Positions 27,665 through 39,051 of a stretch of 64,000 nt of DNA are shown in pieces. The number at the start of each line of letters is the position of its first letter. Positions within the stretch are counted from its first letter, which is position 1. The notes under the pieces were generated by a model. It was not told where the DNA came from. It made no database searches and saw only the letters and a program-made list of their open reading frames with translations. Source of the stretch: Rhodopseudomonas palustris. GTDB lineage: Bacteria; Pseudomonadota; Alphaproteobacteria; Rhizobiales; Xanthobacteraceae. The stretch spans positions 62,001 through 126,000 of the forward strand of contig JACRJB010000068.1 in assembly GCA_016215605.1 (NCBI GenBank), written 5' to 3'. The translations under genes were made by a program, and so were the position numbers.

Positions 27665-28318
27665 GTTTCTGTTTCCGATCCGCCAGTTTTTCGGTCCGAA
27701 TTCGTCGATAGATTCAACGCTTCCGGCTGTGCGAGTGTGCCAGTGTCGAAGCGCGTATCCCCCGATGTATCCCGTCAAGTAGTCCGCGGCTCACGCGGTC
27801 GAGCGGCTCAGCCTTCATACCGCCGGCGCGGTCCCACCTACTTGGTCCGCCGGTTTTCCACGTTCTTCTTCCAGATCCGCCCTCCGGCCGACCTGCGCGT
27901 ATTTGTGGCCATTCAGGATGCGGTCGTGATCGAGAAGGAGGTCCGCAAGGGGGATCTCGGCCATCCCGCTGTGGTGTCGAATGCCGAGCTGCTCCACAAG
28001 CAGGTTTGGGATCGGTGGCAGGCAGGCGAAGGTCTCGCACCGTCAGGTCCGCAAATCGCCCAGGTCATGGATCGCTTTGCGGAGATCGCAGAACGACAAC
28101 TGTCGCTGCTGGAGAAGAATTCCGAGAAAGCAATCCACCTCGCTGCAGTAGAGAGGGTGGATTGTCCGCCGGAGCAATCCACCATCAGTCCACCGGACGA
28201 GATCAAGGTGACGACGGCGTGGGTCGGGCGAACTATCCCGAGGGTGTCGGGCGGGAATTATCGAGCAGCCGCTGGCTGGCGGCGGCTGCTCGACCGGCAA
28301 ATCAGGTTGCCGCGTTGA
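27665..28318 (+). pseudogene. Possible integrase remnant next to tRNA-Ser
   Basis: Directly after the tRNA the sequence stays open and encodes a stretch beginning around 27825 that reads TYLVRR-FSTFFFQIRPPADL. This resembles the N-terminal region of some phage/island tyrosine recombinases (the YLxRRGxxYxFRRRxPxDL pattern). The rest of the open frame has no catalytic Arg-His-Arg-Tyr set that I can find and ends opposite the aldehyde dehydrogenase stop. A tRNA followed by an integrase fragment is the usual mark of an old island boundary. The call rests on one motif, so confidence is low. It accounts for an otherwise gene-free 640 bases. Confidence 0.35.
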
Positions 28319-29705
28319 TGATCTGGAGCTGGGTGAACTCCGCGAGGCCTTCCTCGGCAAATTCAACCCCGATGCCGGACTGCTTGGCGCCACCGAACGG
28401 GATGTGCGGCGCCATGTCGAGGTGCTTGTTGATCCACACCGTGCCGGCCTCGAGCCGATTGGCGATCGCATAGGCCCGGTCCGGATCCGACGCCCAGACC
28501 GAGGCGCCGAGGCCGTAATTGGTGCCGTTGGCGCGGCGGATCACGTCCTCGGAATCGGAGTACTTGATCACGGGCAGCACCGGTCCGAACTGCTCCTCGT
28601 CGACCAGCCGCGCGCCTTCGGCGATGTCGCGGACGATGGTCGGCTGTATGAAGTAACCCGGCCGGTCCATCACATCGCCGCCGGCGATGATCGTGCCGTT
28701 CCGCTTGGCGTCGTCGAGGAAGCCTTTCACTTTCTCGTACTGCATCTTGTTCTGGAGCGGGCCGAGATTGGTGCCCTGCTTCAGACCGTCGTCGACCACG
28801 GCGGTGTTGGCGAGGGCGGCGAGTTCGTTACAGATCTCATCATAGACCGACTCGTGGACGTACAGCCGCTTGATCGCCAGACAGACCTGTCCGCTGTTCT
28901 GAAACGCGCCTTCGAAAATGCCGGGCGCGACCTTCTTCGGATCGACATCGTCGAGCACGATCGAGGCGTCGTTGCCGCCGAGCTCCAGCGTGATTCGCTT
29001 CAGCGTCTGTGCGGCGCTCGCCATCACCTTCTGGCCGGTCGCGGTCGAGCCGGTGAAGGAGATCTTGCGGACGTCGGGATGGCGGGTGAGGGCATCGCCG
29101 AGATCATTCGCATCGGCGATGACGTTGAGCACGCCAGGCGGCAAGATGTCCTTGACCAGCTCGGCGAATTTCAGCGTCGACAGCGGCGTGGTCGGCGCCG
29201 GCTTAACAACCAGCGTATTGCCGGCCAGCAGCGCCGGCGGCAGCTTGAAGCCGAGGATCAGCAGCGGATAGTTCCACGGAATGATCGCGCCGACGACGCC
29301 GAGCGGCCGACGGTGCGCTTCGACGCGGCGCCCATTGCCATCCTCGATCACCCGCATCGGCAGCTCCAGAGAGCCGAGATAGCGGAAGAACGCCGCCATG
29401 CCCATCACCTCGCCGGTGGCGTCGCCGAGCGGCTTGCCCTGCTCGCTGGTCAGTAGCCGCGCCAGTTCCCCGGCATTGGCCTCGAGCACGTCGGCCATCT
29501 GCACGATCAGTTGCCGCCGCTGTTCGATCGGGGTCGCCGCCCAGGCCGGGAACGCCGCCTTGGCCGCGGCGACGGCGCGGTCGAGCTGCGCAAGCGAGGC
29601 GCGCGGGCACTGCGCCAGCACCTCTTCGGTCGCCGGATTCAGCACCGGCATCGTGGCGTCTCCCGGAACGAGCCGGCCGTCGATCAACAATTGGAATTCG
29701 CTCAT
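28302..29705 (-). CDS. NAD(P)-dependent aldehyde dehydrogenase
   Basis: 467 residues of the ALDH superfamily. Seen are the coenzyme-binding GVVGAIIPWNYPLLILGFK, the Rossmann loop SFTGSTATGQKV, the general base Glu in TLELGGNDASIVL and the catalytic Cys in FQNSGQVCLAIKRL. Best guess is an aliphatic or semialdehyde dehydrogenase. The ATG is at 29705. Only 36 bases upstream of it lies an excellent ModE-type operator, so expression may respond to molybdate, which is unusual for an ALDH. That link is inferred from position only. Confidence 0.92.
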   Translation of the reverse strand: MSEFQLLIDGRLVPGDATMPVLNPATEEVLAQCPRASLAQLDRAVAAAKAAFPAWAATPIEQRRQLIVQMADVLEANAGELARLLTSEQGKPLGDATGEVMGMAAFFRYLGSLELPMRVIEDGNGRRVEAHRRPLGVVGAIIPWNYPLLILGFKLPPALLAGNTLVVKPAPTTPLSTLKFAELVKDILPPGVLNVIADANDLGDALTRHPDVRKISFTGSTATGQKVMASAAQTLKRITLELGGNDASIVLDDVDPKKVAPGIFEGAFQNSGQVCLAIKRLYVHESVYDEICNELAALANTAVVDDGLKQGTNLGPLQNKMQYEKVKGFLDDAKRNGTIIAGGDVMDRPGYFIQPTIVRDIAEGARLVDEEQFGPVLPVIKYSDSEDVIRRANGTNYGLGASVWASDPDRAYAIANRLEAGTVWINKHLDMAPHIPFGGAKQSGIGVEFAEEGLAEFTQLQIINAAT

Positions 29706-29740
29706 CGGTCGCTTCTCCCTGTTGTGCCCGATGTGGGCAT

Positions 29741-29764
29741 CGTTATATTCATATAAATATCACG
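29741..29764. promoter_or_regulatory. Mo-box: ModE-type operator between aldehyde dehydrogenase and hypothetical gene
   Basis: CGTTATAT-N8-ATATCACG, an inverted repeat with one mismatch from the classical 24-bp ModE operator CGTTATAT-N8-ATATAACG of enterobacterial modA. It sits in a short AT-rich island in GC-rich DNA, 36 bases before the aldehyde dehydrogenase ATG (minus) and 88 bases before the ATG at 29852 (plus). Confidence 0.7.
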
Positions 29765-29851
29765 GTACGGACGTGCGATCCAGAGGCGGTTGCGCGTGTC
29801 GGCAGACATCGCGTCGCAGCGGACCGGTGCGGAGGGATTCAGAGAGGATCA

Positions 29852-30250
29852 ATGGCCGAAAAGAGTTACTTGAAGTTCGCAAGCGAACGCTTGACCAATT
29901 GTGCCGTCTCGGCCGATGGGACGACGCTGGTGCTTGGGTTCGAGGATTCGCGCGGACGCAAAGCCAGCCTCGAGTTGCCTATCGAGCAGGCCGGCTCCCT
30001 CGCCATGACACTGCCGTCACTGATCGAGCACGCCGTGCGAAAGCGCTTTCAGGACAGCTCTCTGCGCTATTCCTACCCGCTGAAATCCTGGCAAATCGAG
30101 CGGTCGAGCGATCCGTCGACCGGCATGGTGACGCTGCGGACCACCGACGGATTCAGCGTCTGCTTCTCGATGCCGATCGCGCTGCAGAGCGATCTCGGCA
30201 ATGCGCTGGTGGCTCCGCCGGAGGTGAAGGTCGAACTGCTGATGAACTGA
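29852..30250 (+). CDS. Hypothetical protein in the ModE/Mo-box neighbourhood
   Basis: 132 residues, no signal peptide or membrane segment. I do not recognise the family. It looks like a compact, mostly beta protein (NCAVSADGTTLVLGFEDSRG, SFQIERSSDP-like strands such as SYPLKSWQIERSSDP and MVTLRTTDGFSVCFSMPIAL). The ATG at 29852 is preceded by GAGAGGA. It is convergent with the ModE gene and has a Mo-box about 90 bases upstream, so it may be a molybdenum-regulated gene of unknown role. Confidence 0.75.
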   Translation: MAEKSYLKFASERLTNCAVSADGTTLVLGFEDSRGRKASLELPIEQAGSLAMTLPSLIEHAVRKRFQDSSLRYSYPLKSWQIERSSDPSTGMVTLRTTDGFSVCFSMPIALQSDLGNALVAPPEVKVELLMN

Positions 30251-30267
30251 AAACTGGCCGGAGCCGG

Positions 30268-30648
30268 TCAGGCTTTGGCGTTTCGGCGTTTGCCGATATC
30301 CGACCGCAGCGACGCCAGATGCTGCTTCGCTGCAGAGGCGGCCGCGTGTTCGATCATCCGATAGCGCTCGACCAGCGACTTGCCGAACGGCGTCAGCGCG
30401 GCGCTGCCGCCATTCCTGCCGCCGGTCTGGCGCGCGACCGCGGGCTGACCGCAGATCCGGTTGACCTCGTCGACAAGGTCCCACGCGCGCTTGTACGACA
30501 TCGCCATCGTCCGCCCAGCGGCGGCAATCGAGCCGCAAGCCTCGATCTGCTCCAGCAGTTCGATCTTGCCGGGGCCGATCCGGCCCTGCGGGTCGAAGTC
30601 GATCCGGATGCTGAGGGTCGGTAGGGATTTCGGGGTGGCAGACGGCAT
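30268..30648 (-). CDS. ModE-type molybdenum regulator, DNA-binding domain only
   Basis: 126 residues matching the N-terminal winged-helix domain of ModE: SIRIDFDPQGRIGPGKIELLE, GSIAAAGRTMAMSYKRAWDLVDE (helix-turn-helix) and the wing RQTGGRNGGSAALTPFGKSLVERY. The full E. coli protein is about 260 residues; the two molybdate-binding (MOP/TOBE) domains are absent here and the reading frame ends cleanly after the dimerisation helix. Upstream in-frame ATGs exist (30654, 30711) but the ATG at 30648 has AAGAGA close by. It lies 1.6 kb from the anfH promoter, with Mo-boxes on both sides, and probably represses alternative-nitrogenase genes. How it senses molybdate is unclear. Confidence 0.85.
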   Translation of the reverse strand: MPSATPKSLPTLSIRIDFDPQGRIGPGKIELLEQIEACGSIAAAGRTMAMSYKRAWDLVDEVNRICGQPAVARQTGGRNGGSAALTPFGKSLVERYRMIEHAAASAAKQHLASLRSDIGKRRNAKA

Positions 30649-30686
30649 GAACATCTCTTCAAAACAAGGGCCGTCGGGGACGCCTC

Positions 30687-30701
30687 GCCGCGGCAGTGCC
30701 A
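30687..30701 (-). promoter_or_regulatory. Weak sigma-54-like promoter in front of the ModE gene
   Basis: TGGCACTGCCGCGGC: perfect -24 element TGGCAC and the GC of the -12 element at the right distance (GG-N10-GC), but CG replaces the usual TT. Predicted start about 25 bases before the ATG. Chance occurrence in GC-rich DNA is possible. Confidence 0.3.
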
Positions 30702-30758
30702 GCGTCATCAAGCTGATACATCACTCGAGGATAGCATGGACGACGGGAGACTTCGACC

Positions 30759-31538
30759 ATGATCAGACATCCGGACGGCAGCGCGGGCGATGCCGACTAC
30801 GCCGTGATCGGTGAGCGTTATGCCGACTTTCGTCGGCCAGAACCTCGTATCGCGGCGCAGATAGCGGGCGTGCTGGGCGGGGCCGAGACGGTGCTGAACG
30901 TCGGCGCCGGTGCCGGATCGTATGAGCCGACCGATCGCGATGTCACCGCCGTTGAGCCATCGGCCTCGATGCGCGCGCAACGCCCCGCTCATCTGCCGCG
31001 GGCGATCGATGCCTGCGCCGAAGCGTTGCCATTCCCGGACCGTTCGTTCGACGCCGCGATGGCGACCTTCTCGGTGCATCAATGGTCGGACCTGAAACGT
31101 GGCCTCGCGGAAATGCGGCGGGTGACCAGGGGCCCGATTGTGCTGCTCTCCTGTGATCCCGTTCAGGTGCAGACATTCTGGCTGAACGAATACGCACCCG
31201 AGGTGCTCTCGGTCGAAGCACGGCGCTATCCATCGTCCGGTGCGTTGGCAGAGGGCCTCGGTGGACCGGTTCGGCGCGTACCTGTGCCAATTCCACTGCA
31301 GTGCCGCGACGGCTTCAACGAAGCCTATTTCGGACGGCCGGAGATGCTGCTTCGAAGCGATGCGCGCTCGGCGTGCTCGGCCTGGAGCTTCGTCACCGAC
31401 GATGTCGCCGAACGGTCGGTCGCCCGACTGCGTGCCGACCTGGAGTCGGGCGCGTGGGATGCGACGCATGGTTCGCTCCGGAGACAGGCGGCATACATCG
31501 GCTCGCTCTATCTGTTCGTCTCGAATCCAACCGATTAG
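30759..31538 (+). CDS. Class I SAM-dependent methyltransferase
   Basis: 259 residues. The glycine-rich SAM-binding motif ETVLNVGAGAGSYEP lies around residues 44-58, the acidic end of strand 2 is DVTAVEPSASM, and motif IV is FDAAMATFSVHQWSDLKRGL. These resemble UbiE/COQ5-like small-molecule methyltransferases. No partner genes suggest a substrate. It is divergent from the ModE gene, with starts about 110 bases apart. Confidence 0.85.
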   Translation: MIRHPDGSAGDADYAVIGERYADFRRPEPRIAAQIAGVLGGAETVLNVGAGAGSYEPTDRDVTAVEPSASMRAQRPAHLPRAIDACAEALPFPDRSFDAAMATFSVHQWSDLKRGLAEMRRVTRGPIVLLSCDPVQVQTFWLNEYAPEVLSVEARRYPSSGALAEGLGGPVRRVPVPIPLQCRDGFNEAYFGRPEMLLRSDARSACSAWSFVTDDVAERSVARLRADLESGAWDATHGSLRRQAAYIGSLYLFVSNPTD

Positions 31539-32027
31539 TCGGCTTCCCGAGGTGGGGGCGAAAAGTCGTCGAACATCTTCTTCGGCGGCTGCCGCCCGTC
31601 GCAGTTCGAATATTGGAAGCACACGCAGTTGATCATCGACGACCGGGTCGTGGCGCGGGGTTCTCCGCCGAGGCGCCGGAGGGCGTCCGTTTTCTGACTC
31701 GAAGCCGTGTGTTCAGCGACGACGAATTGGCGGGGCTGGACGACGGCGGGACCGAGCCGGAAGTCGCCGGCCGGATAGCACATCGGCGCTGAACGGTCAC
31801 AGCACCCGACGGACTGGTGAAACATCAATTCACCGAATTTGCGTTTGAGCCGCGCCGCCTTCTCCGCCGCCGAATCCTAACCGAACCGGCTACGTCCGCG
31901 GCTCGCGCTGACGTCCGGTTCTTGTCGATGCATCGTGAATTTACACATCGCGCAAAAACCTCGGCCGAGATTCACATTCTTCGTAAGATCGGACGGGTGC
32001 CGTTCGGCGAGCAATTCGCATCACCAT
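31539..32027. other. Intergenic stretch with no supported gene, upstream of anfH control region
   Basis: Short open frames occur on both strands (for example 31535-31828 minus) but none resembles a known protein or has a convincing ribosome site. Codon-like structure around 31640-31790 might be a gene fragment. From about 31800 the DNA becomes AT-richer and leads into the Mo-box and sigma-54 promoter of anfH. Confidence 0.5.
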
Positions 32028-32051
32028 CGCTATAGCAAAAATCATATAGCG
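32028..32051. promoter_or_regulatory. Mo-box: ModE-type operator upstream of anfH
   Basis: CGCTATA-N10-TATAGCG, a perfect 7-bp inverted repeat over 24 bp. It has the spacing and half-site (CGNTATA) of ModE/MopA/MopB operators. It lies 98 bases upstream of the -24 element of the anfH promoter, where a bound repressor could block the activator or the DNA loop. Confidence 0.8.
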
Positions 32052-32072
32052 AGCGGCACCGGTGATGCGTGA

Positions 32073-34690
<2,618 letters not shown>

Positions 34691-34701
34691 AGGAGAGGTC
34701 C

Positions 34702-35127
34702 ATGGCCAAGAACAGCAAGAAGGACGTGGCGCGCGCCAACTATCCCAAGCGCTTCACCCACGATCCGCTCGCCGATTTCGACCCGGAGACCCGGTCGAAG
34801 GTGTCCGAGATGGAGAACTACATCATGAAGAACTGCCTGTGGCAGTTCAATTCCCGCGGCTGGGACCGGCGCAAGCAGAATGAAGGCATCCTCGGCAAGA
34901 CCGCGCAGATCCTGATCGGCGAGGAGGTGGAGAATCCGACCCCGAACGACAAGTGCTACTGGGTCGACGCGGTTCTGCTCGCCCGGAATCTCACCGAGCG
35001 ATGCAGCTGGCTCGCCGACATGGGCAAGGACGACATCAACGCCCTGATCGACAAGCTGCACGCCCGCATCGACTGGCTCACCATCGACGGCTCGCTCAAC
35101 GAAGAGCTCACGGTCCAGAACTACTGA
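34702..35127 (+). CDS. anfG: Fe-only nitrogenase delta subunit
   Basis: 141-residue delta subunit found only in V- and Fe-nitrogenases. Conserved patches: FDPETRSKVSEMENYIMKNCLWQFNSRGW (split here for reading: MENYIMKNCLWQFNSR), KNDKCYWVDA-like NDKCYWVDAVLLARNL, and DDINALIDKLHARIDWLTI. The N-terminal lead is longer than in VnfG (about 113 residues), as usual for AnfG. GGAGAGG lies upstream of the ATG. Order D-G-K with 11- and 10-base gaps is the normal operon. Confidence 0.95.
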   Translation: MAKNSKKDVARANYPKRFTHDPLADFDPETRSKVSEMENYIMKNCLWQFNSRGWDRRKQNEGILGKTAQILIGEEVENPTPNDKCYWVDAVLLARNLTERCSWLADMGKDDINALIDKLHARIDWLTIDGSLNEELTVQNY

Positions 35128-35137
35128 GGAACACTCC

Positions 35138-36526
35138 ATGAATTGCGAAGTCAAAGTCAAGGACCGTGTCGGCACCATCAACCCGATCTTCACCTGCCAG
35201 CCTGCCGGCGCCCAGTTCGCTTCGATCGGCATCAAGGACTGCATCGGCATCGTGCATGGCGGGCAGGGCTGCGTGATGTTCGTCCGCCTGCTGATCTCCC
35301 AGCATCTCAAGGAGAGCTTCGAGATCGCCTCGTCCTCGGTGCACGAGGACGGCGCGGTGTTCGGCGCGCTCGATCGCGTCGAGACCGCGGTCGACGTGTT
35401 GCTGATGCGCTACCCGCACGTCAAGGTGGTGCCGATCATCACCACCTGCTCGACCGAAGTGATCGGTGACGACGTCGACGGCCTGATCACCAAGCTGGAG
35501 GAGGGGCTGCTCGCGGAGAAATACGCCGGCCGCGAAGTACATCTGCTCGCGATCCATTCGCCGAGCTTCGTCGGCTCGATGGTCTCGGGCTACGACGTCG
35601 CGGTGCGCGACTTCGTCAAGAAGTTCGCCAAGAAGGGCGAGCCGTCGGGCAAGATCAACCTGCTGACCGGTTGGGTCAATCCGGGCGACGTCACCGAGCT
35701 CAAGCACCTGGTCTCCGAACTCGGCATCGAAGCCAATGTGCTGTTCGAGGTCGAGAGCTTCGACAGCCCGCTGCTGCCGGACGGCAGCGCGGTGTCGCAT
35801 GGCAACACCACCATTGCCGATCTCGAAGCCACCGGTTCGGCCATCCACACCTTCGCTCTGAACCGCTACGAGGGCGGCAAGGCGGCGCAATATCTCGAAA
35901 AGAAACTCAAGATTCCGTCGACCATCGGTCCGACGCCGATCGGGATCCGCAACACCGACGCGCTGCTGAAGAAACTGTCGCAGGTGACCGGCAAGCCGAT
36001 TCCGGAGAGCCTCGTCAAGGAACGCGGCATTGCGCTGGATGCGATCAGCGACGTGGCGCACATGTTCCTCGCCGACAAGAAGGTGGCGATCTACGGCAAC
36101 GCGGATCTCGTCATCGGACTGGCCGAATTCTGTCTCGATCTCGAGATGAAGCCGCAGCTCCTGCTGCTCGGCGACGACAACGCCGGCTATGTCAACGATC
36201 CCCGCATCAAGGCGCTGCAGGAGAACGTCGACTATCCGATGGAGATCATCACCAATGCCGATTTCTGGGAATTGGAGGACCGGATCAAGAACAAGGGGGT
36301 CGAGCTCGATCTGATCCTCGGCCATTCGAAAGGCCGCTTCATCTCGATCGACTACAACATCCCGATGGTCCGCGTCGGCTTCCCGACCTACGACCGTGCC
36401 GGCCTCTATCGCTATCCGGTTGTCGGATACAAGGGCGCGACCTGGCTTGCCGAACAGATGGCCAATGCGCTGTTCACCGACATGGAGCATAAGAAGAACA
36501 AGGAGTGGCTGCTCAACGTCTGGTGA
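35138..36526 (+). CDS. anfK: Fe-only nitrogenase subunit beta
   Basis: 462 residues, P-cluster side of the dinitrogenase. P-cluster ligands are Cys20 (PIFTCQPAGAQ), Cys45 (HGGQGCVMFVR) and Cys104 (ITTCSTEVIGDDVDG). It lacks the long N-terminal extension of NifK, as expected for AnfK/VnfK. The ATG lies after GAGGAACACTCC. It ends 85 bases before anfO, with two hairpins in the gap. Confidence 0.96.
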   Translation: MNCEVKVKDRVGTINPIFTCQPAGAQFASIGIKDCIGIVHGGQGCVMFVRLLISQHLKESFEIASSSVHEDGAVFGALDRVETAVDVLLMRYPHVKVVPIITTCSTEVIGDDVDGLITKLEEGLLAEKYAGREVHLLAIHSPSFVGSMVSGYDVAVRDFVKKFAKKGEPSGKINLLTGWVNPGDVTELKHLVSELGIEANVLFEVESFDSPLLPDGSAVSHGNTTIADLEATGSAIHTFALNRYEGGKAAQYLEKKLKIPSTIGPTPIGIRNTDALLKKLSQVTGKPIPESLVKERGIALDAISDVAHMFLADKKVAIYGNADLVIGLAEFCLDLEMKPQLLLLGDDNAGYVNDPRIKALQENVDYPMEIITNADFWELEDRIKNKGVELDLILGHSKGRFISIDYNIPMVRVGFPTYDRAGLYRYPVVGYKGATWLAEQMANALFTDMEHKKNKEWLLNVW

Positions 36527-36527
36527 T

Positions 36528-36580
36528 GTCGACCAGTGGTCGACGACGCGCAAGGTGTCGGGCGCGGAACGGCGCCCGAC
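36528..36580 (+). other. Tandem hairpins between anfK and anfO
   Basis: First a palindrome GTCGACCA-G-TGGTCGAC (36528-36544), then GTCGGGCGC-GGAACG-GCGCCCGAC (36557-36580). No U-run follows. They may act as partial terminators or message-end stabilisers, so that accessory genes are made less than structural subunits. Confidence 0.6.
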
Positions 36581-36611
36581 CATCGATACGGACATGCAAC
36601 GGGAGTTCGCC

Positions 36612-37340
36612 ATGAAGATCGCGGTCTATATCGACGGGCAGGGTCGGTTGGTCAGTCTCTACGAGCCGGGGCAATTCTGCATCTACGAGGGCAGCGGCGG
36701 CGACTGGATAGCGAAACGCGAGATTGCTTTCGCGGTCGACAACGGAGGGCTCGCCGCGGTCAAAGCCGCGCTCGCCGCGGCGGTTGCGGATTTCGGCGAT
36801 TGCGAGGTGCTGCTGTCGGGCAGCGTCAAGGGCTTCCTGTATTCGTATCTGCAGGAGGAATTCGGCCTTCGTGTCTGGAAATCCGAGGGCATGCCGGTCG
36901 AACAGCTTGCGGCGGTCGAACAGCACGAAGTCGATCGGGCTGCACAGCAGCAAGACAATGCGGCCTCCTGTGTCGCTGCTGCGGGATGTTCCGGCGGTGC
37001 ATGTGGTGGCGGCCGGGCAAGACGTCCGGCAGTGATACCATCCGCAGCGATGCCCGAAGGCCTGTCGACCGCAGCGGAGGACCTAGGCGGTGGGTACTTC
37101 CGGATCGATCTCGCCGGCGCGCTCGAAGCCGATGCGAGCCTGAATTCGCGGCAGATCCTGCTGCCGATCCTGGAAAGCTCCGCGTTCGACACGCTCGAGA
37201 TCCTTTGCGATCACCTGCCGAGATGGTTCGAGCCGAAGCTTCACGATTTGAACTTGAAGGCCGACTGCACGCGCCTAGACCACGGTCACGGAGTCAAGGT
37301 AATCGTCGCGCACGATCGCGGCTGCGCCGGGAGCCGGTGA
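36612..37340 (+). CDS. anfO: Fe-only nitrogenase accessory protein AnfO
   Basis: 242 residues. The N-terminal block KIAVYIDGQGRLVSLYEPGQ, then DCEVLLSGSVKGFLYSYLQEEFG and the C-terminal block YFRIDLAGALEADASLNSRQ with FDTLEILCDHLPRWFEPKL match AnfO. A Gly/Cys-rich linker (CVAAAGCSGGACGGGR) joins the halves. AnfO is linked genetically to Fe-nitrogenase function, with no defined chemistry. The ATG at 36612 is used although the frame is open upstream, because the conserved region starts there. It overlaps no gene but ends one base before the next ATG. Confidence 0.9.
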   Translation: MKIAVYIDGQGRLVSLYEPGQFCIYEGSGGDWIAKREIAFAVDNGGLAAVKAALAAAVADFGDCEVLLSGSVKGFLYSYLQEEFGLRVWKSEGMPVEQLAAVEQHEVDRAAQQQDNAASCVAAAGCSGGACGGGRARRPAVIPSAAMPEGLSTAAEDLGGGYFRIDLAGALEADASLNSRQILLPILESSAFDTLEILCDHLPRWFEPKLHDLNLKADCTRLDHGHGVKVIVAHDRGCAGSR

Positions 37341-37341
37341 C

Positions 37342-37880
37342 ATGACGCAGCTTCCGCATCGCAAGACCGTTCTGCACTTCGCTTATGGCGCCGACATGAA
37401 CCCCGAGCAGATCGTGGAGCGATGCTCGGGCGCCAAGGTCGTCGCGGTGGCGCGGCTGCCGGATCACGCGCTGTCGTTCCACGGCCATTCGCAGGTCTGG
37501 GATGGCGGCGAGGAGGCGGCGGTGCCGCGGCCGGGGCGGGATCTCTACGGCGTCGTGTATCGGCTGACGCCGAGCGATGCCGATCGGCTCGATGCCGCCC
37601 AAGGCGTGCGCCTCAACGGTACCGGCGGATATTTTCATTTTCCCGCCGAGGTGATCGGCCTCGACGGCAGCCGCTGGAGCGTCGTGCTGCACAAGAAGGA
37701 CGTGCTCCGCGAATTCCGCCGCCCCAGTCGGGAATATCTCGATTTCATCATCAGGGGGGCCGAATTTCACGGATTGCCGGCCGAATATGTCGATGGCCTG
37801 CGCGCCATCGAGGCCGGCCCGGCGAGCTATGCGGTGCCGCGACGGACCGTGGAGCAATTCCGTATCCTGTCGACGTCGTC

Positions 37881-37893
<13 letters not shown>
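37342..37893 (+). CDS. Gamma-glutamylcyclotransferase-like protein in the anf operon
   Basis: 183 residues with the GGCT/AIG2 fold: FAYGADMNPEQIVERC at the N-terminus (family YGSN loop), then RDLYGVVYRLTPSDADRLDAAQGVRL and a C-terminal IIRGAEFHGLPAEYVDGLRAIEAG that closely resembles the metazoan GGCT ending. In active GGCTs the residue before GV is a catalytic Glu (EGV); here it is Gln (AAQGV), so cyclotransferase activity is doubtful. It starts one base after anfO and overlaps the regulator gene by 13 bases, so it is firmly part of the anf operon. A role in cofactor assembly, binding a small ligand, is speculation. Confidence 0.8.
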
Positions 37894-38978
<1,085 letters not shown>

Positions 38979-38989
38979 TCTCACGGTAG

Positions 38990-39006
38990 CGCCGGACTGT
39001 CCGGCG
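38990..39006. terminator. Hairpin between convergent activator genes
   Basis: CGCCGG-ACTGT-CCGGCG, a 6-bp GC stem in the 73-base gap between two convergent genes. No clear U-run on either strand, so only a tentative bidirectional terminator. Confidence 0.4.
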
Positions 39007-39051
39007 TGACCATTCCATCAGGTTGCCGCGGCCCCAGCGAGGCGGGACACG

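Noticed and set aside
31535-31828. 97-codon minus-strand open frame before anfH
   Set aside because: No ribosome site, no recognisable family and unusual composition; treated as non-coding or a remnant.
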